From: Candidatus Aenigmatarchaeota archaeon
Lineage (GTDB): Archaea; Aenigmatarchaeota; Aenigmatarchaeia; QMZP01; JAFGSV01
Assembly (NCBI GenBank): GCA_030624445.1
Contig: JAUXKD010000041.1
Location: 1 to 5,542, forward strand
Reading direction: 5' to 3'
DNA length: 5,542 bases
Below are positions 1 to 4,635 of this stretch, one piece after another; position 1 is the first letter of the stretch, and each line of letters starts with the position of its first letter. The notes below the pieces were generated by a model, which saw only the letters and a list, made by a program, of their open reading frames with translations, was not told the DNA's origin and searched no databases. A program made the translations under genes and the position numbers.

Positions 1-301
1 AGCTCTCAGGGACCAGTACGGCGTCCCTTCTATAAGGAGCGCCACAGGAAAGAAAATGATGAAGGTCATGAAAGAGCATAACATCACCAAAACGCTCCCC
101 GAAGACCTGAACAACCTTCTCAAGAGGTCCGTCAAACTGAGGGCCCACCTTGAAAATAAAAAGCACGACCGCTACTCCAAAAGGGGACTGGAGCTTACTG
201 AGTCGAAGATAAGAAGGCTTGCGAAGTACTACAAAGGCCGGGACATTCTCGATAAAGAATGGAATTACGATCCGGAGAAGGCGAAGCTGCTTTTCAGGTA
301 G
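1..301 (+). CDS. rpsO: Small-subunit ribosomal protein uS15, C-terminal part (5'-truncated)
   Basis: The frame is open from base 2 to the TAG at 299-301 and gives the last 99 residues of uS15, whose archaeal members have about 150, so roughly the first third lies outside the window. uS15 binds the central domain of 16S rRNA early in 30S assembly. The visible part starts at ALRDQYGVPSIRSATGKKM and continues through the helical core: LPEDLNNLL, the VKLRAHLE helix, the RYSKRGLELTESKIRRLAKYY segment and the terminal WNYDPEKAKLLFR. These match archaeal/eukaryotic S15 (S13e) rather than the shorter bacterial form. The ATG at 56 is an internal methionine, since family similarity continues upstream of it. 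It converges with the minus-strand OB-fold gene across 40 bp. The family assignment is firm. Confidence 0.96.
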   Translation, partial: ALRDQYGVPSIRSATGKKMMKVMKEHNITKTLPEDLNNLLKRSVKLRAHLENKKHDRYSKRGLELTESKIRRLAKYYKGRDILDKEWNYDPEKAKLLFR

Positions 302-304
302 TTC

Positions 305-332
305 TCAGGGCATGTGGCTTTCAAACCCCTGA
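305..332. terminator. Inverted repeat between convergent genes, possible bidirectional terminator
   Basis: TCAGGG (305-310) and CCCTGA (327-332) are perfect 6-bp inverted repeats with a 16-nt loop. They sit in the 40-bp gap between the rpsO stop and the stop of the convergent minus-strand gene. The next bases on the plus strand include only a short T-run (GACTTTCC), so termination is inferred mainly from position. It could be chance. Confidence 0.3.
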
Positions 333-341
333 ACGACTTTC

Positions 342-1112
342 CTAAAGTTTGTCGAACTGCTGGACTTCCAGATACGTCTGGCCCATGTTTGTCTTTTCGA
401 CCTTCGCTTTCAGCGTGCACTTCTCGTAAGGAATTTCACTCGTGCTTCTTACGACGGCGCTTCCGGAATCATCGAACAGGAGGTACCAGAAGTCGCCATT
501 CCCTTCACTGGAAAGCTTTAGATTGCCTTTTACCGTGATCGCTTTTCCATGGAAGGATTCCGGTGATTCGGTGATGTCCGAAATGTTCACACTCTTCTCG
601 CTGACAGCCGCGACTTCCTTGTCCGGCTTCTCGGGAGCGGGCTCTTCTTTCTTTTCAGGGGCAGGCGGCTTGGCCTCGGGCTCCTGTGCCTTTATCTTCT
701 CAGGAGCAGGTGGTTTGGCCTCGGGCTCCGGTTCCGGCGCTTTCTTTTCAGGGAAAGGCTCCAGCAGGCTTGTCGCCTCCACCTTCCTGCCGTCCTCTTC
801 GTCAAAATCCTCGATGAAAACTATATCATCATCTTCGCTGACGTCCGGTTGGAGTTCCTTTGCCTCCTTTACAACACCCGAAGTTATTAAATTCTTGATG
901 GATTTCGCATCGGTCGGGCCGGTTTCTGGGGCTTGAACCTTCTCTTCCTCCGTCTTTTTGGGTTGTGCTTGTTCAACGGGCGCCTTCTCCTCTCCCGGCT
1001 TGGCTGTTTTCGGCCCCTTCCTTTTTCTTATGATGAGAATCACTATGAAGATAAAAAGCAGGACGAGAAATACGAGCAATCCTAACAGCATCTCCTTTAT
1101 CATTGGAATCAT
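342..1112 (-). CDS. Membrane-anchored protein with acidic/Pro-rich linker and C-terminal OB-fold-like domain
   Basis: This 256-residue protein is not a named family that I recognise. Residues 8-28 form one strongly hydrophobic membrane segment followed at once by RKRK, so by the positive-inside rule the rest should be cytoplasmic. Residues about 30-172 are a low-complexity linker rich in E, K, P and A. It contains a very acidic patch (SEDDDIVFIEDFDEED, about 92-107) and two copies of EPEAKPPAPEK (129-139 and 144-154). Residues about 174-256 look like a small OB-fold of the nucleic-acid-binding type: SPESFHGKAITVKGNL, then FWYLLFDDSGSAVVRS, then LKAKVEKTNMGQTYLEV. The ATG at 1112 is chosen because a TATA-like box lies about 25 bp upstream, fitting a leaderless mRNA; the ATG at 1103 is an alternative. 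The gene is divergent from recJ and convergent with rpsO. Nucleic-acid or tRNA binding at the membrane is inference only. Confidence 0.8.
   Translation of the reverse strand: MIPMIKEMLLGLLVFLVLLFIFIVILIIRKRKGPKTAKPGEEKAPVEQAQPKKTEEEKVQAPETGPTDAKSIKNLITSGVVKEAKELQPDVSEDDDIVFIEDFDEEDGRKVEATSLLEPFPEKKAPEPEPEAKPPAPEKIKAQEPEAKPPAPEKKEEPAPEKPDKEVAAVSEKSVNISDITESPESFHGKAITVKGNLKLSSEGNGDFWYLLFDDSGSAVVRSTSEIPYEKCTLKAKVEKTNMGQTYLEVQQFDKL
652..728 (-). repeat. Two-copy 45-bp-period repeat inside the linker of the OB-fold gene
   Basis: Two near-identical copies, 652-683 and 697-728, are offset by exactly 45 bp (15 codons). Each encodes EPEAKPPAPEK, with IKAQ between them, and partial degenerate copies flank them (APEPEPEAK, EEPAPEK). 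Differences between the two copies are few and mostly at third codon positions, consistent with an in-frame tandem duplication in a disordered tether. Confidence 0.8.
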
Positions 1113-1132
1113 GAATCTTATTTGTGAATTCG

Positions 1133-1140
1133 CTTAAATA
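1133..1140 (-). promoter_or_regulatory. TATA-like box of the OB-fold gene, leaderless promoter
   Basis: On the minus strand this reads TATTTAAG, centred about 25 bp before the A of the ATG at 1112. That is the usual archaeal TATA-to-start-site distance, so transcription should begin at or next to the start codon. No Shine-Dalgarno sequence lies upstream of the ATG. Confidence 0.6.
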
Positions 1141-1162
1141 AATTGCTTGGTCAAGTCCTGGG

Positions 1163-1170
1163 TATTTAAA
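1163..1170 (+). promoter_or_regulatory. TATA-like box of recJ
   Basis: TATTTAAA is centred about 50 bp before the recJ ATG, predicting a start site near 1192 and a leader of roughly 24 nt. This leader is long enough to hold the ribosome-binding site at 1205-1211. The box lies back to back with the divergent promoter at 1133-1140. Confidence 0.55.
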
Positions 1171-1204
1171 AAACAAAATCAAAAATCAAAACCCGAATGA
1201 AAAA

Positions 1205-1211
1205 GGTGGTG
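1205..1211 (+). promoter_or_regulatory. Shine-Dalgarno site of recJ
   Basis: GGTGGTG lies 4 nt before the ATG at 1216 and matches the archaeal anti-Shine-Dalgarno complement GGAGGTG except at one base. It decides the recJ start and contrasts with the leaderless starts of several other genes here. Confidence 0.6.
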
Positions 1212-1215
1212 TTAC

Positions 1216-2793
1216 ATGATTGAAAAACTGGAGGCTCTCGTTAGGCACTCAAAGCAGGCGGGTGACAGCATAAAGGCTTACATGGGAGAAATCAGGGTCA
1301 TATCGCACTACGATGCCGACGGGATAGCCAGCGCCGCCATAATGGTCAAGGCGCTAACGAGGGCCGGAAAGAATTTCCATCTGAGCATAGTGAAGCAGTT
1401 CAGCGAAAACCTGATAGCGTCCCTGGCGGAAGAAAAAAGGGACCTCATCATCTTCCTGGACATGGGATCCGGCCAGATAGATCTCATCAAGCAGTACCTT
1501 TCGAATGCCAAGGTAATCATAATCGACCACCACCAGCAGGAAGGCAGTGTGGAAGGAAGCAGTATTATACAGGTCAACCCCATGGATTTTGGCATAGAAG
1601 AGAACATATCGGGTTCCGGTGTAACCTACATAGTCTCAAGGTCCCTGAGTCCCGAAAACAGGGACCTTTCGGCCGTAGCGATCATCGGAGCGATCGGGGA
1701 TTCCCAGATCGGGTCCATAGGGGAGGAATGGGGACTGTTCGGCATGAACAGTGAGATCCTCAAGGATGCGGTGGAAACAAGCAAGATAAAGGTCAGCAAG
1801 GGCCTAAGGATCTGGGGAAGGTACACGAGGCCCATTCACAAGGCGCTTGAATATTCCCTGGACCCGTACATTCCGAACGTTTCAGGCTCTGAGTCCCATG
1901 CCGTGCAGTTCCTGCAGGAGCTGGGCATCGACCTGAAGAAGGAAAGCGGTGAATGGAGAACGCTGAAGGACCTGACCGAGGAGGAGCAGAAGAAGCTGGC
2001 ATCGGGCATAATAGCAGAGAGGGTCAACGGCAACCATCCGAACGCCGAATGGATTTTCGGGGATGTTTACGAGCTGCTCGACAAGGGTGGGGAATGCAGG
2101 GACGCGAACGAGTTCGCAACCATACTCAATGCGTGCGGCAAGATGGGCAGGGGTTATATGGGCGTTGAACTCTGCCTCAACGTGGCGAAGGCTTTCCTTG
2201 AGGTGAAATGGATGCTCGAAAAATACAGGAGAACAATCAGCAACGCGATTGGCTGGGTCTACAAGCAGATAGAAGACAACAACGAGCAGGTTGTAAGGAA
2301 AACGAAGAACGCGTGGTACGTGCTTGCAGGAAAGAGGGTGAGCGAACACATCATATCGAACGTGATCAGCATAGTAGATAAATCGACAAACCCCGGCAAG
2401 CCGGTGTTCGCATTCGCCGACTCCGAAGAGGGGTCAAAGGTCTCGGCCAGGGCATCGGGTAAACTGGTTGATCAGGGAGTCAACCTCAATGACATTGTCT
2501 CCAAAGCGGCCGCCAAGGCCGGAGGGTACGGAGGGGGCCACAGCGGTGCGTCGGGGGCCACGATACCGTCAGGAACCGAAAATGTCTTTATCGATGAGGT
2601 GGAAAAAATATTGTCGCCGGATGAGAAAACAAATAAAAGCTTGAGCGAGGAAAAGAATATAAACCCTCACTCGAATCCTAATAATTCGCAAGAGGAGACG
2701 AAACATGGTACAAGCGGGAAAGAAGAAAATCGGGAAAAAGGTAGCGGAAAAGAAATGGAAAGGAAAGGACTGGTTCAGTATTTCGGCTCCTGA
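1216..2793 (+). CDS. recJ: Archaeal RecJ-like DHH/DHHA1 single-strand exonuclease (GAN type)
   Basis: This 525-residue DHH phosphoesterase is related to archaeal GAN/RecJ, the counterparts of bacterial RecJ and eukaryotic Cdc45. In archaea these process single-stranded nucleic acid and can associate with the GINS-MCM replisome. The metal-binding motifs are intact: SHYDADG (D33, D35), FLDMGSG (D82), IIIDHH (D104, H105, H106) and GAIGDS (D162). The C-terminal DHHA1 motif GGYGGGHSGASG (436-447, H442) binds substrate. An active nuclease is therefore expected rather than a Cdc45-like inactive form. The fold ends near residue 466; the last 59 residues are a hydrophilic, probably disordered tail ending in ERKGLVQYFGS, which resembles a PCNA-interacting peptide. 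The stop lies 89 nt inside rps3ae in another frame. The ATG at 1216 has a good Shine-Dalgarno site. Confidence 0.93.
   Translation: MIEKLEALVRHSKQAGDSIKAYMGEIRVISHYDADGIASAAIMVKALTRAGKNFHLSIVKQFSENLIASLAEEKRDLIIFLDMGSGQIDLIKQYLSNAKVIIIDHHQQEGSVEGSSIIQVNPMDFGIEENISGSGVTYIVSRSLSPENRDLSAVAIIGAIGDSQIGSIGEEWGLFGMNSEILKDAVETSKIKVSKGLRIWGRYTRPIHKALEYSLDPYIPNVSGSESHAVQFLQELGIDLKKESGEWRTLKDLTEEEQKKLASGIIAERVNGNHPNAEWIFGDVYELLDKGGECRDANEFATILNACGKMGRGYMGVELCLNVAKAFLEVKWMLEKYRRTISNAIGWVYKQIEDNNEQVVRKTKNAWYVLAGKRVSEHIISNVISIVDKSTNPGKPVFAFADSEEGSKVSARASGKLVDQGVNLNDIVSKAAAKAGGYGGGHSGASGATIPSGTENVFIDEVEKILSPDEKTNKSLSEEKNINPHSNPNNSQEETKHGTSGKEENREKGSGKEMERKGLVQYFGS
2655..2664 (+). promoter_or_regulatory. Possible internal TATA-like box for rps3ae
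   Basis: GAATATAAAC lies inside the 3' part of recJ, about 45 bp before the rps3ae ATG. If used, transcription would begin near 2685 and give a leader of about 20 nt containing the Shine-Dalgarno site at 2692. An independent promoter would let the ribosomal protein be made in greater amounts than RecJ. The element falls in an AT-rich tail-coding stretch, so it may be fortuitous. Confidence 0.3.
2692..2698 (+). promoter_or_regulatory. Shine-Dalgarno site of rps3ae
   Basis: GAGGAGA lies 6 nt before the ATG at 2705, within the coding sequence of recJ. It fixes the start of eS1 upstream of the recJ stop and shows that the overlap of the two reading frames is real at the translational level. Confidence 0.6.
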
Positions 2794-3307
2794 ATGGCTG
2801 GGCGGCATGGCGATAGGGCAGACCCCTGCCACCGACTCCAAGTCAGTCACAAACAGGGTGACGGAAGTTCCCGTCCCGGAACTGACCGGGGACCAGGCGA
2901 AGTACTACATGCGGGTCAGCCTGAAGGCGAAAGCGCCCAAGGGAAACGAGGTTTCCACCAGATTCCATTCGTTCTTCTGCGTCAACGAGTATGTTATGAG
3001 AATGGGCAGAAAGGGGCTTGGAAAGGTCATTGTCTTCGAAGATGTCGTAACAAAGGACAACTGGCAGCTGCAGATTAGCATCAATATCATTCTCAACAGG
3101 AGGGGAAGCACGGAAATAAAGAGAGACATCCGGAAATTTGCCTCCGACTTCATAAAATCGAAGGCGAAGGAGCTGAACCACGACGAGTTCGTGAAAGCCG
3201 TGATTGCCGGCGTCTTCCAGATGAGGATAAAGAAGGGCGCGAGCAAGATATATCCAGTAAGATACAACGAAATCATAAAGATAGAAACGCTGAAAACCGG
3301 CGCCTGA
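2705..3307 (+). CDS. rps3ae: Small-subunit ribosomal protein eS1 (S3Ae)
   Basis: At 200 residues this is a full-length eS1, a 30S protein shared by archaea and eukaryotes and absent in this form from bacteria. The N-terminus is a basic extension (MVQAGKKKIGKKVAEKKWKG) typical of the family. It is followed by DWFSISAPEWLGGMAIGQTPA, the conserved opening of archaeal S3Ae. Later landmarks are VPVPELTGDQAKYYMR, TRFHSFFCVNEYVMRMGRKG and the C-terminal FQMRIKKGASKIYPVRYNEI. The ATG at 2705 is supported by a Shine-Dalgarno site and by the family's N-terminus. It overlaps the end of recJ by 89 nt in a different frame, so the two are probably co-transcribed. It converges with the minus-strand small membrane-protein gene across 32 bp, which contains only a short T-run (3319-3322) and no clear hairpin. 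Confidence 0.96.
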   Translation: MVQAGKKKIGKKVAEKKWKGKDWFSISAPEWLGGMAIGQTPATDSKSVTNRVTEVPVPELTGDQAKYYMRVSLKAKAPKGNEVSTRFHSFFCVNEYVMRMGRKGLGKVIVFEDVVTKDNWQLQISINIILNRRGSTEIKRDIRKFASDFIKSKAKELNHDEFVKAVIAGVFQMRIKKGASKIYPVRYNEIIKIETLKTGA

Positions 3308-3339
3308 CCTGTCTGCAATTTTCCCGGACCGTGGTTCTG

Positions 3340-3534
3340 TTACTTTCTCGTCGCCACTGCCACCGATATCCAGCAGAGGCCGGCAAGAAGGAAGAGCACG
3401 AAAGATGCCAGAATTGCGATATAATATGAAACCTGGGTGACGCCGATCGTCAGCTCAAGGTTGCTGATTATCCAGCTGCCTGCGAGCAAAAGCAGGCTGC
3501 CGATGATCCACACGGCGACAAGTTTTAACTCCAT
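3340..3534 (-). CDS. Small hypothetical membrane protein, two transmembrane helices
   Basis: I do not recognise this 64-residue protein. Two hydrophobic segments, residues about 5-24 and 35-58, are joined by a short loop (NLELTIGVTQ) and flanked by charged ends (MELK and TRK). This is a helical hairpin with no visible catalytic or binding motif. Reality is supported by the consistent hydrophobic pattern, its compact fit between the eS1 stop and the rpoD stop, and a TATA-like box about 25 bp before the ATG at 3534, the same leaderless layout as other genes here. It may also be read on an rpoD transcript, 22 bp downstream of the rpoD stop. No function can be given. Confidence 0.7.
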   Translation of the reverse strand: MELKLVAVWIIGSLLLLAGSWIISNLELTIGVTQVSYYIAILASFVLFLLAGLCWISVAVATRK

Positions 3535-3554
3535 ATGAAAGAATAAGGGAAATG

Positions 3555-3561
3555 TTTTAAA
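3555..3561 (-). promoter_or_regulatory. TATA-like box of the small membrane-protein gene, overlapping the rpoD stop
   Basis: On the minus strand this reads TTTAAAA, centred about 24 bp before the ATG at 3534, predicting a leaderless mRNA. It includes the last bases of rpoD, whose TAA is at 3557-3559. Confidence 0.5.
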
Positions 3562-4336
3562 TCCTTTTGAGTTTACTGTTGAATTCCTCTGTCCTTTCCT
3601 GCAATATCTCTGCGGCCCTGCTTACTACGTATTCAGGCTCCAGTCCCGATATGGATTCCACCCTGAATATGATCCTCGTCTCGTCGCCCTTGATTTCGAC
3701 CCCTTCGGCATTCTCCATGCATAACCTGCACAGGTCGCACTTGACCGGGTCTTTGAGGACCAGTTTGCCGCCTTGGACGGAAAGAATGCCCTTGGGGCAG
3801 GCTTTCACTGCCTTCTGCATATCGGCCTTGCTGCCCTTGGCCGTTATTTTCGGGTAGAAGTTATAGCTCACGTTTGCCGCATGATGCTTCGCATGCTGAA
3901 TTCCGGTCCCGAGCCTTGCCACGGCCTCAAACTTCACGGCATGCCCTTCCAGCAGTTCAACTATCGGTATGCGGGGATCTGTCGGGGAAATGCTCTTGTC
4001 GCTTGATTTCAGATCACCTGAAATGGCCAGAGCGGGACCCTTCTTGTGCAGGATGAAGACCACCTGACAGATGGGGCAGCCTTTCCCTTTGCATTTGCAG
4101 TCTTGCGTGAATTCGAATTTCTTGGGGTTGAACTTCAGAGGGATCAGGCCCATCCTGTGGGACAAGATCTCGTCGAAGAGTGCGGAATTGTTATCATGTA
4201 TGTCTACCCACTGCACGGCCAGCGTTGGTACCTCGGATATCATTATCCTTCTGAGGCTGTTCGCAAAAGCCGGGTCCGTATCCTCAAGTAAGAAATCCAG
4301 CTTCTTTTCCATCTTGTTCAGAATCTTCACTTTCAT
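3557..4336 (-). CDS. rpoD: DNA-directed RNA polymerase subunit D (Rpb3 homologue) with Fe-S domain
   Basis: Subunit D pairs with subunit L to form the alpha-like assembly platform of archaeal RNA polymerase. From the ATG at 4336 the protein has 259 residues; numbers below follow it. The dimerisation region is clear: DPAFANSLRRIMISEVPTLA (about 21-40). A CxCx4CxxC set (C80, C82, C87, C90) matches the zinc-type loop of Rpb3/D. A ferredoxin-like insertion follows with C180-P and C200-x2-C203-x2-C206, the four-cysteine pattern of D subunits that bind one Fe-S cluster. The C-terminus (RIIFRVESISGLEPEYVVSRAAEIL) completes the dimerisation domain. The ATG at 4336 fits the family N-terminus (MKVKIL) and lies about 26 bp from a TATA-like box; TTG 4357 and ATG 4342 are alternatives. 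Its usual partners rps13, rps4, rps11 and rpl18e are not adjacent here. Confidence 0.95.
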   Translation of the reverse strand: MKVKILNKMEKKLDFLLEDTDPAFANSLRRIMISEVPTLAVQWVDIHDNNSALFDEILSHRMGLIPLKFNPKKFEFTQDCKCKGKGCPICQVVFILHKKGPALAISGDLKSSDKSISPTDPRIPIVELLEGHAVKFEAVARLGTGIQHAKHHAANVSYNFYPKITAKGSKADMQKAVKACPKGILSVQGGKLVLKDPVKCDLCRLCMENAEGVEIKGDETRIIFRVESISGLEPEYVVSRAAEILQERTEEFNSKLKRI

Positions 4337-4357
4337 AATCATCACAACGAGCTTCAA

Positions 4358-4367
4358 TAAAATTTAA
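4358..4367 (-). promoter_or_regulatory. TATA-like box of rpoD, leaderless promoter
   Basis: On the minus strand this reads TTAAATTTTA, centred about 26 bp before the ATG at 4336. A second candidate, TTTATATAT at about 4374-4384, would give a leader of about 18 nt. GTGATGATT just before the ATG could act as a weak Shine-Dalgarno in that case. Confidence 0.45.
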
Positions 4368-4390
4368 TAGCTGATATATAAATTTAATAG
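4361..4390. repeat. 20-bp-spaced direct repeat AATTTAATAG in the rpoD/tRNA intergenic region
   Basis: AATTTAATAG occurs at 4361-4370 and again at 4381-4390, exactly 20 bp apart, separated by CTGATATATA. A close relative (TATTTAATAG) occurs at 4681-4690 in the protease promoter. These are most simply TATA-type elements serving divergent promoters. Confidence 0.55.
4376..4388 (+). promoter_or_regulatory. Likely TATA-like box of the tRNA-Leu gene
   Basis: ATATAAATTTAAT is centred near 4382. A start site about 25 bp downstream would give a short precursor leader of roughly 15 nt before the mature 5' end at 4424. It overlaps the divergent rpoD promoter. The leader contains a near-palindrome (CAAC at 4408-4411, GTTG at 4421-4424, around AATTTAAAT). 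Confidence 0.45.
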
Positions 4391-4438
4391 TAAAACTATA
4401 GACCTATCAACAATTTAAATGTTGCGGGGGTACCCGAG

Positions 4439-4498
4439 CACCTTTTTGTGCAGACGAATGGCGAAAAACGTGAAAAGACGGCGCAGGAAGGTCGGGAA
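4439..4498 (+). other. Predicted D-loop tRNA intron (60 nt, between positions 15 and 16)
   Basis: A bulge-helix-bulge motif can be drawn. The central helix is CCCG (4433-4436) with CGGG (4493-4496). The 3-nt bulges are AGC (4437-4439) and AAT (4497-4499). The inner helix is ACCTT (4440-4444) with AAGGT (4488-4492), followed further in by TGTGC (4447-4451) with GCGCA (4481-4485). Cutting after the second bulge nucleotide on each side removes 4439-4498 and leaves a normal leucine D loop, GAGTGGCCAAA. No convincing outer helix is seen, so this is a relaxed motif. The D stem cannot form as in the mature tRNA until the intron leaves, because its 5' strand is held by the intron. Confidence 0.75.
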
Positions 4499-4553
4499 TG
4501 GCCAAAGGGGCATGGCTAAGGACCGTGTGACTTAGTGTCTTCCTGGGTTCGAA

Positions 4554-4597
4554 CCCTTTTCCAGTTTCGCACAGGTGCGTCGAGGAAAGAGCGGAAA
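4554..4597 (+). other. Predicted T-loop tRNA intron (44 nt, between positions 59 and 60)
   Basis: A complete bulge-helix-bulge motif is visible. The outer helix is the T stem CTGGG/CCCAG (4543-4547/4599-4603). The central helix is TTCG (4548-4551) with CGGA (4592-4595), including one G-U pair. The bulges are AAC (4552-4554) and AAT (4596-4598). The inner helix is 4555-4562 with 4584-4591 and has one mismatch; it is capped by CGCA/TGCG around CAGG. Excision leaves T loop TTCGAAT. Both introns start with C, end with AA, and the next exon begins with T. Confidence 0.82.
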
Positions 4598-4606
4598 TCC
4601 CAGCCC

Positions 4607-4635
4607 CCGCATAACATTTCACGGGCGTTATGCGG
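4607..4635 (+). other. 9-bp inverted repeat spanning the tRNA 3' end
   Basis: CCGCATAAC (4607-4615) and GTTATGCGG (4627-4635) are perfectly complementary with an 11-nt loop. The left arm includes the last four acceptor bases and the discriminator of the tRNA, so this trailer hairpin competes with the acceptor stem. It also overlaps the palindrome at 4630-4641. It may affect 3' processing or termination, or be incidental. Confidence 0.5.

Larger units (their letters stand above)
4424..4611 (+). tRNA. tRNA-Leu, anticodon AAG, with two predicted non-canonical introns
   Basis: Exons are predicted at 4424-4438, 4499-4553 and 4598-4611, joining to an 84-nt class II tRNA without encoded CCA. The acceptor stem GCGGGGG/CCCCCGC (4424-4430/4604-4610) is perfect, with discriminator A4611 as in leucine tRNAs. 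U8 and A9 follow. The D stem is CCC/GGG (4433-4435/4507-4509), with A14, G15 and the G18-G19 pair (4500-4501) present. The anticodon stem CATGG/CCGTG (4511-4515/4523-4527) encloses CTAAGGA, giving anticodon AAG (4518-4520) for codon CUU. The variable arm (4528-4542) has a GAC/GTC stem and the TTC end seen in archaeal tRNA-Leu. The T stem CTGGG/CCCAG (4543-4547/4599-4603) is perfect, and splicing restores the T loop TTCGAAT. A34 is highly unusual in archaea. I am confident of the tRNA and amino-acid type; exact splice sites are predicted. Confidence 0.88.

Noticed and set aside
442..936. A 164-residue Ser/Gly-rich plus-strand reading frame
   Set aside because: It is the antisense shadow of the Glu/Lys/Pro-rich linker of the OB-fold gene and lacks a promoter or ribosome-binding site.
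1882..2349. A 155-residue minus-strand reading frame inside recJ
   Set aside because: It is antisense to the well-supported RecJ coding sequence, has no family features and no start signals.
4337..4357. Upstream rpoD starts at TTG 4357 or ATG 4342
   Set aside because: The extra residues do not resemble the subunit D N-terminus, and the spacing from the TATA-like box favours ATG 4336. ATG 4342 cannot be fully excluded.
4439..4498. A box C/D guide RNA inside the first intron, as in the archaeal tRNA-Trp intron
   Set aside because: No C box of the RTGATGA type and no CTGA D box were found in the intron.
4529..4539. GACTTAGTGTC as an anticodon arm with anticodon TAG
   Set aside because: It would place a pyrimidine at position 37 and lacks a 5-bp stem. 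It fits better as the variable arm (GAC/GTC) between the CATGG/CCGTG anticodon stem and the T stem.
4543..4559. A T arm read straight from the palindrome GGGTTCGAACCC
   Set aside because: Without splicing only the inner pairs form (CTGGG against CCTTT fails at two positions) and no acceptor strand follows. Removing 4554-4597 gives a perfect T stem that joins the acceptor.
4581..4589. CGAGGAAAG resembling the conserved GAGGAAAGUC block of RNase P RNA
   Set aside because: The block belongs near the 5' end of that RNA, the rest of its core motifs are absent, and these bases form the inner helix of the second tRNA intron.
4407..4622. A 71-residue minus-strand reading frame across the tRNA region
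   Set aside because: It lies over the tRNA-Leu exons and introns, its composition is unlike a protein, and the RNA structure explains the sequence better.
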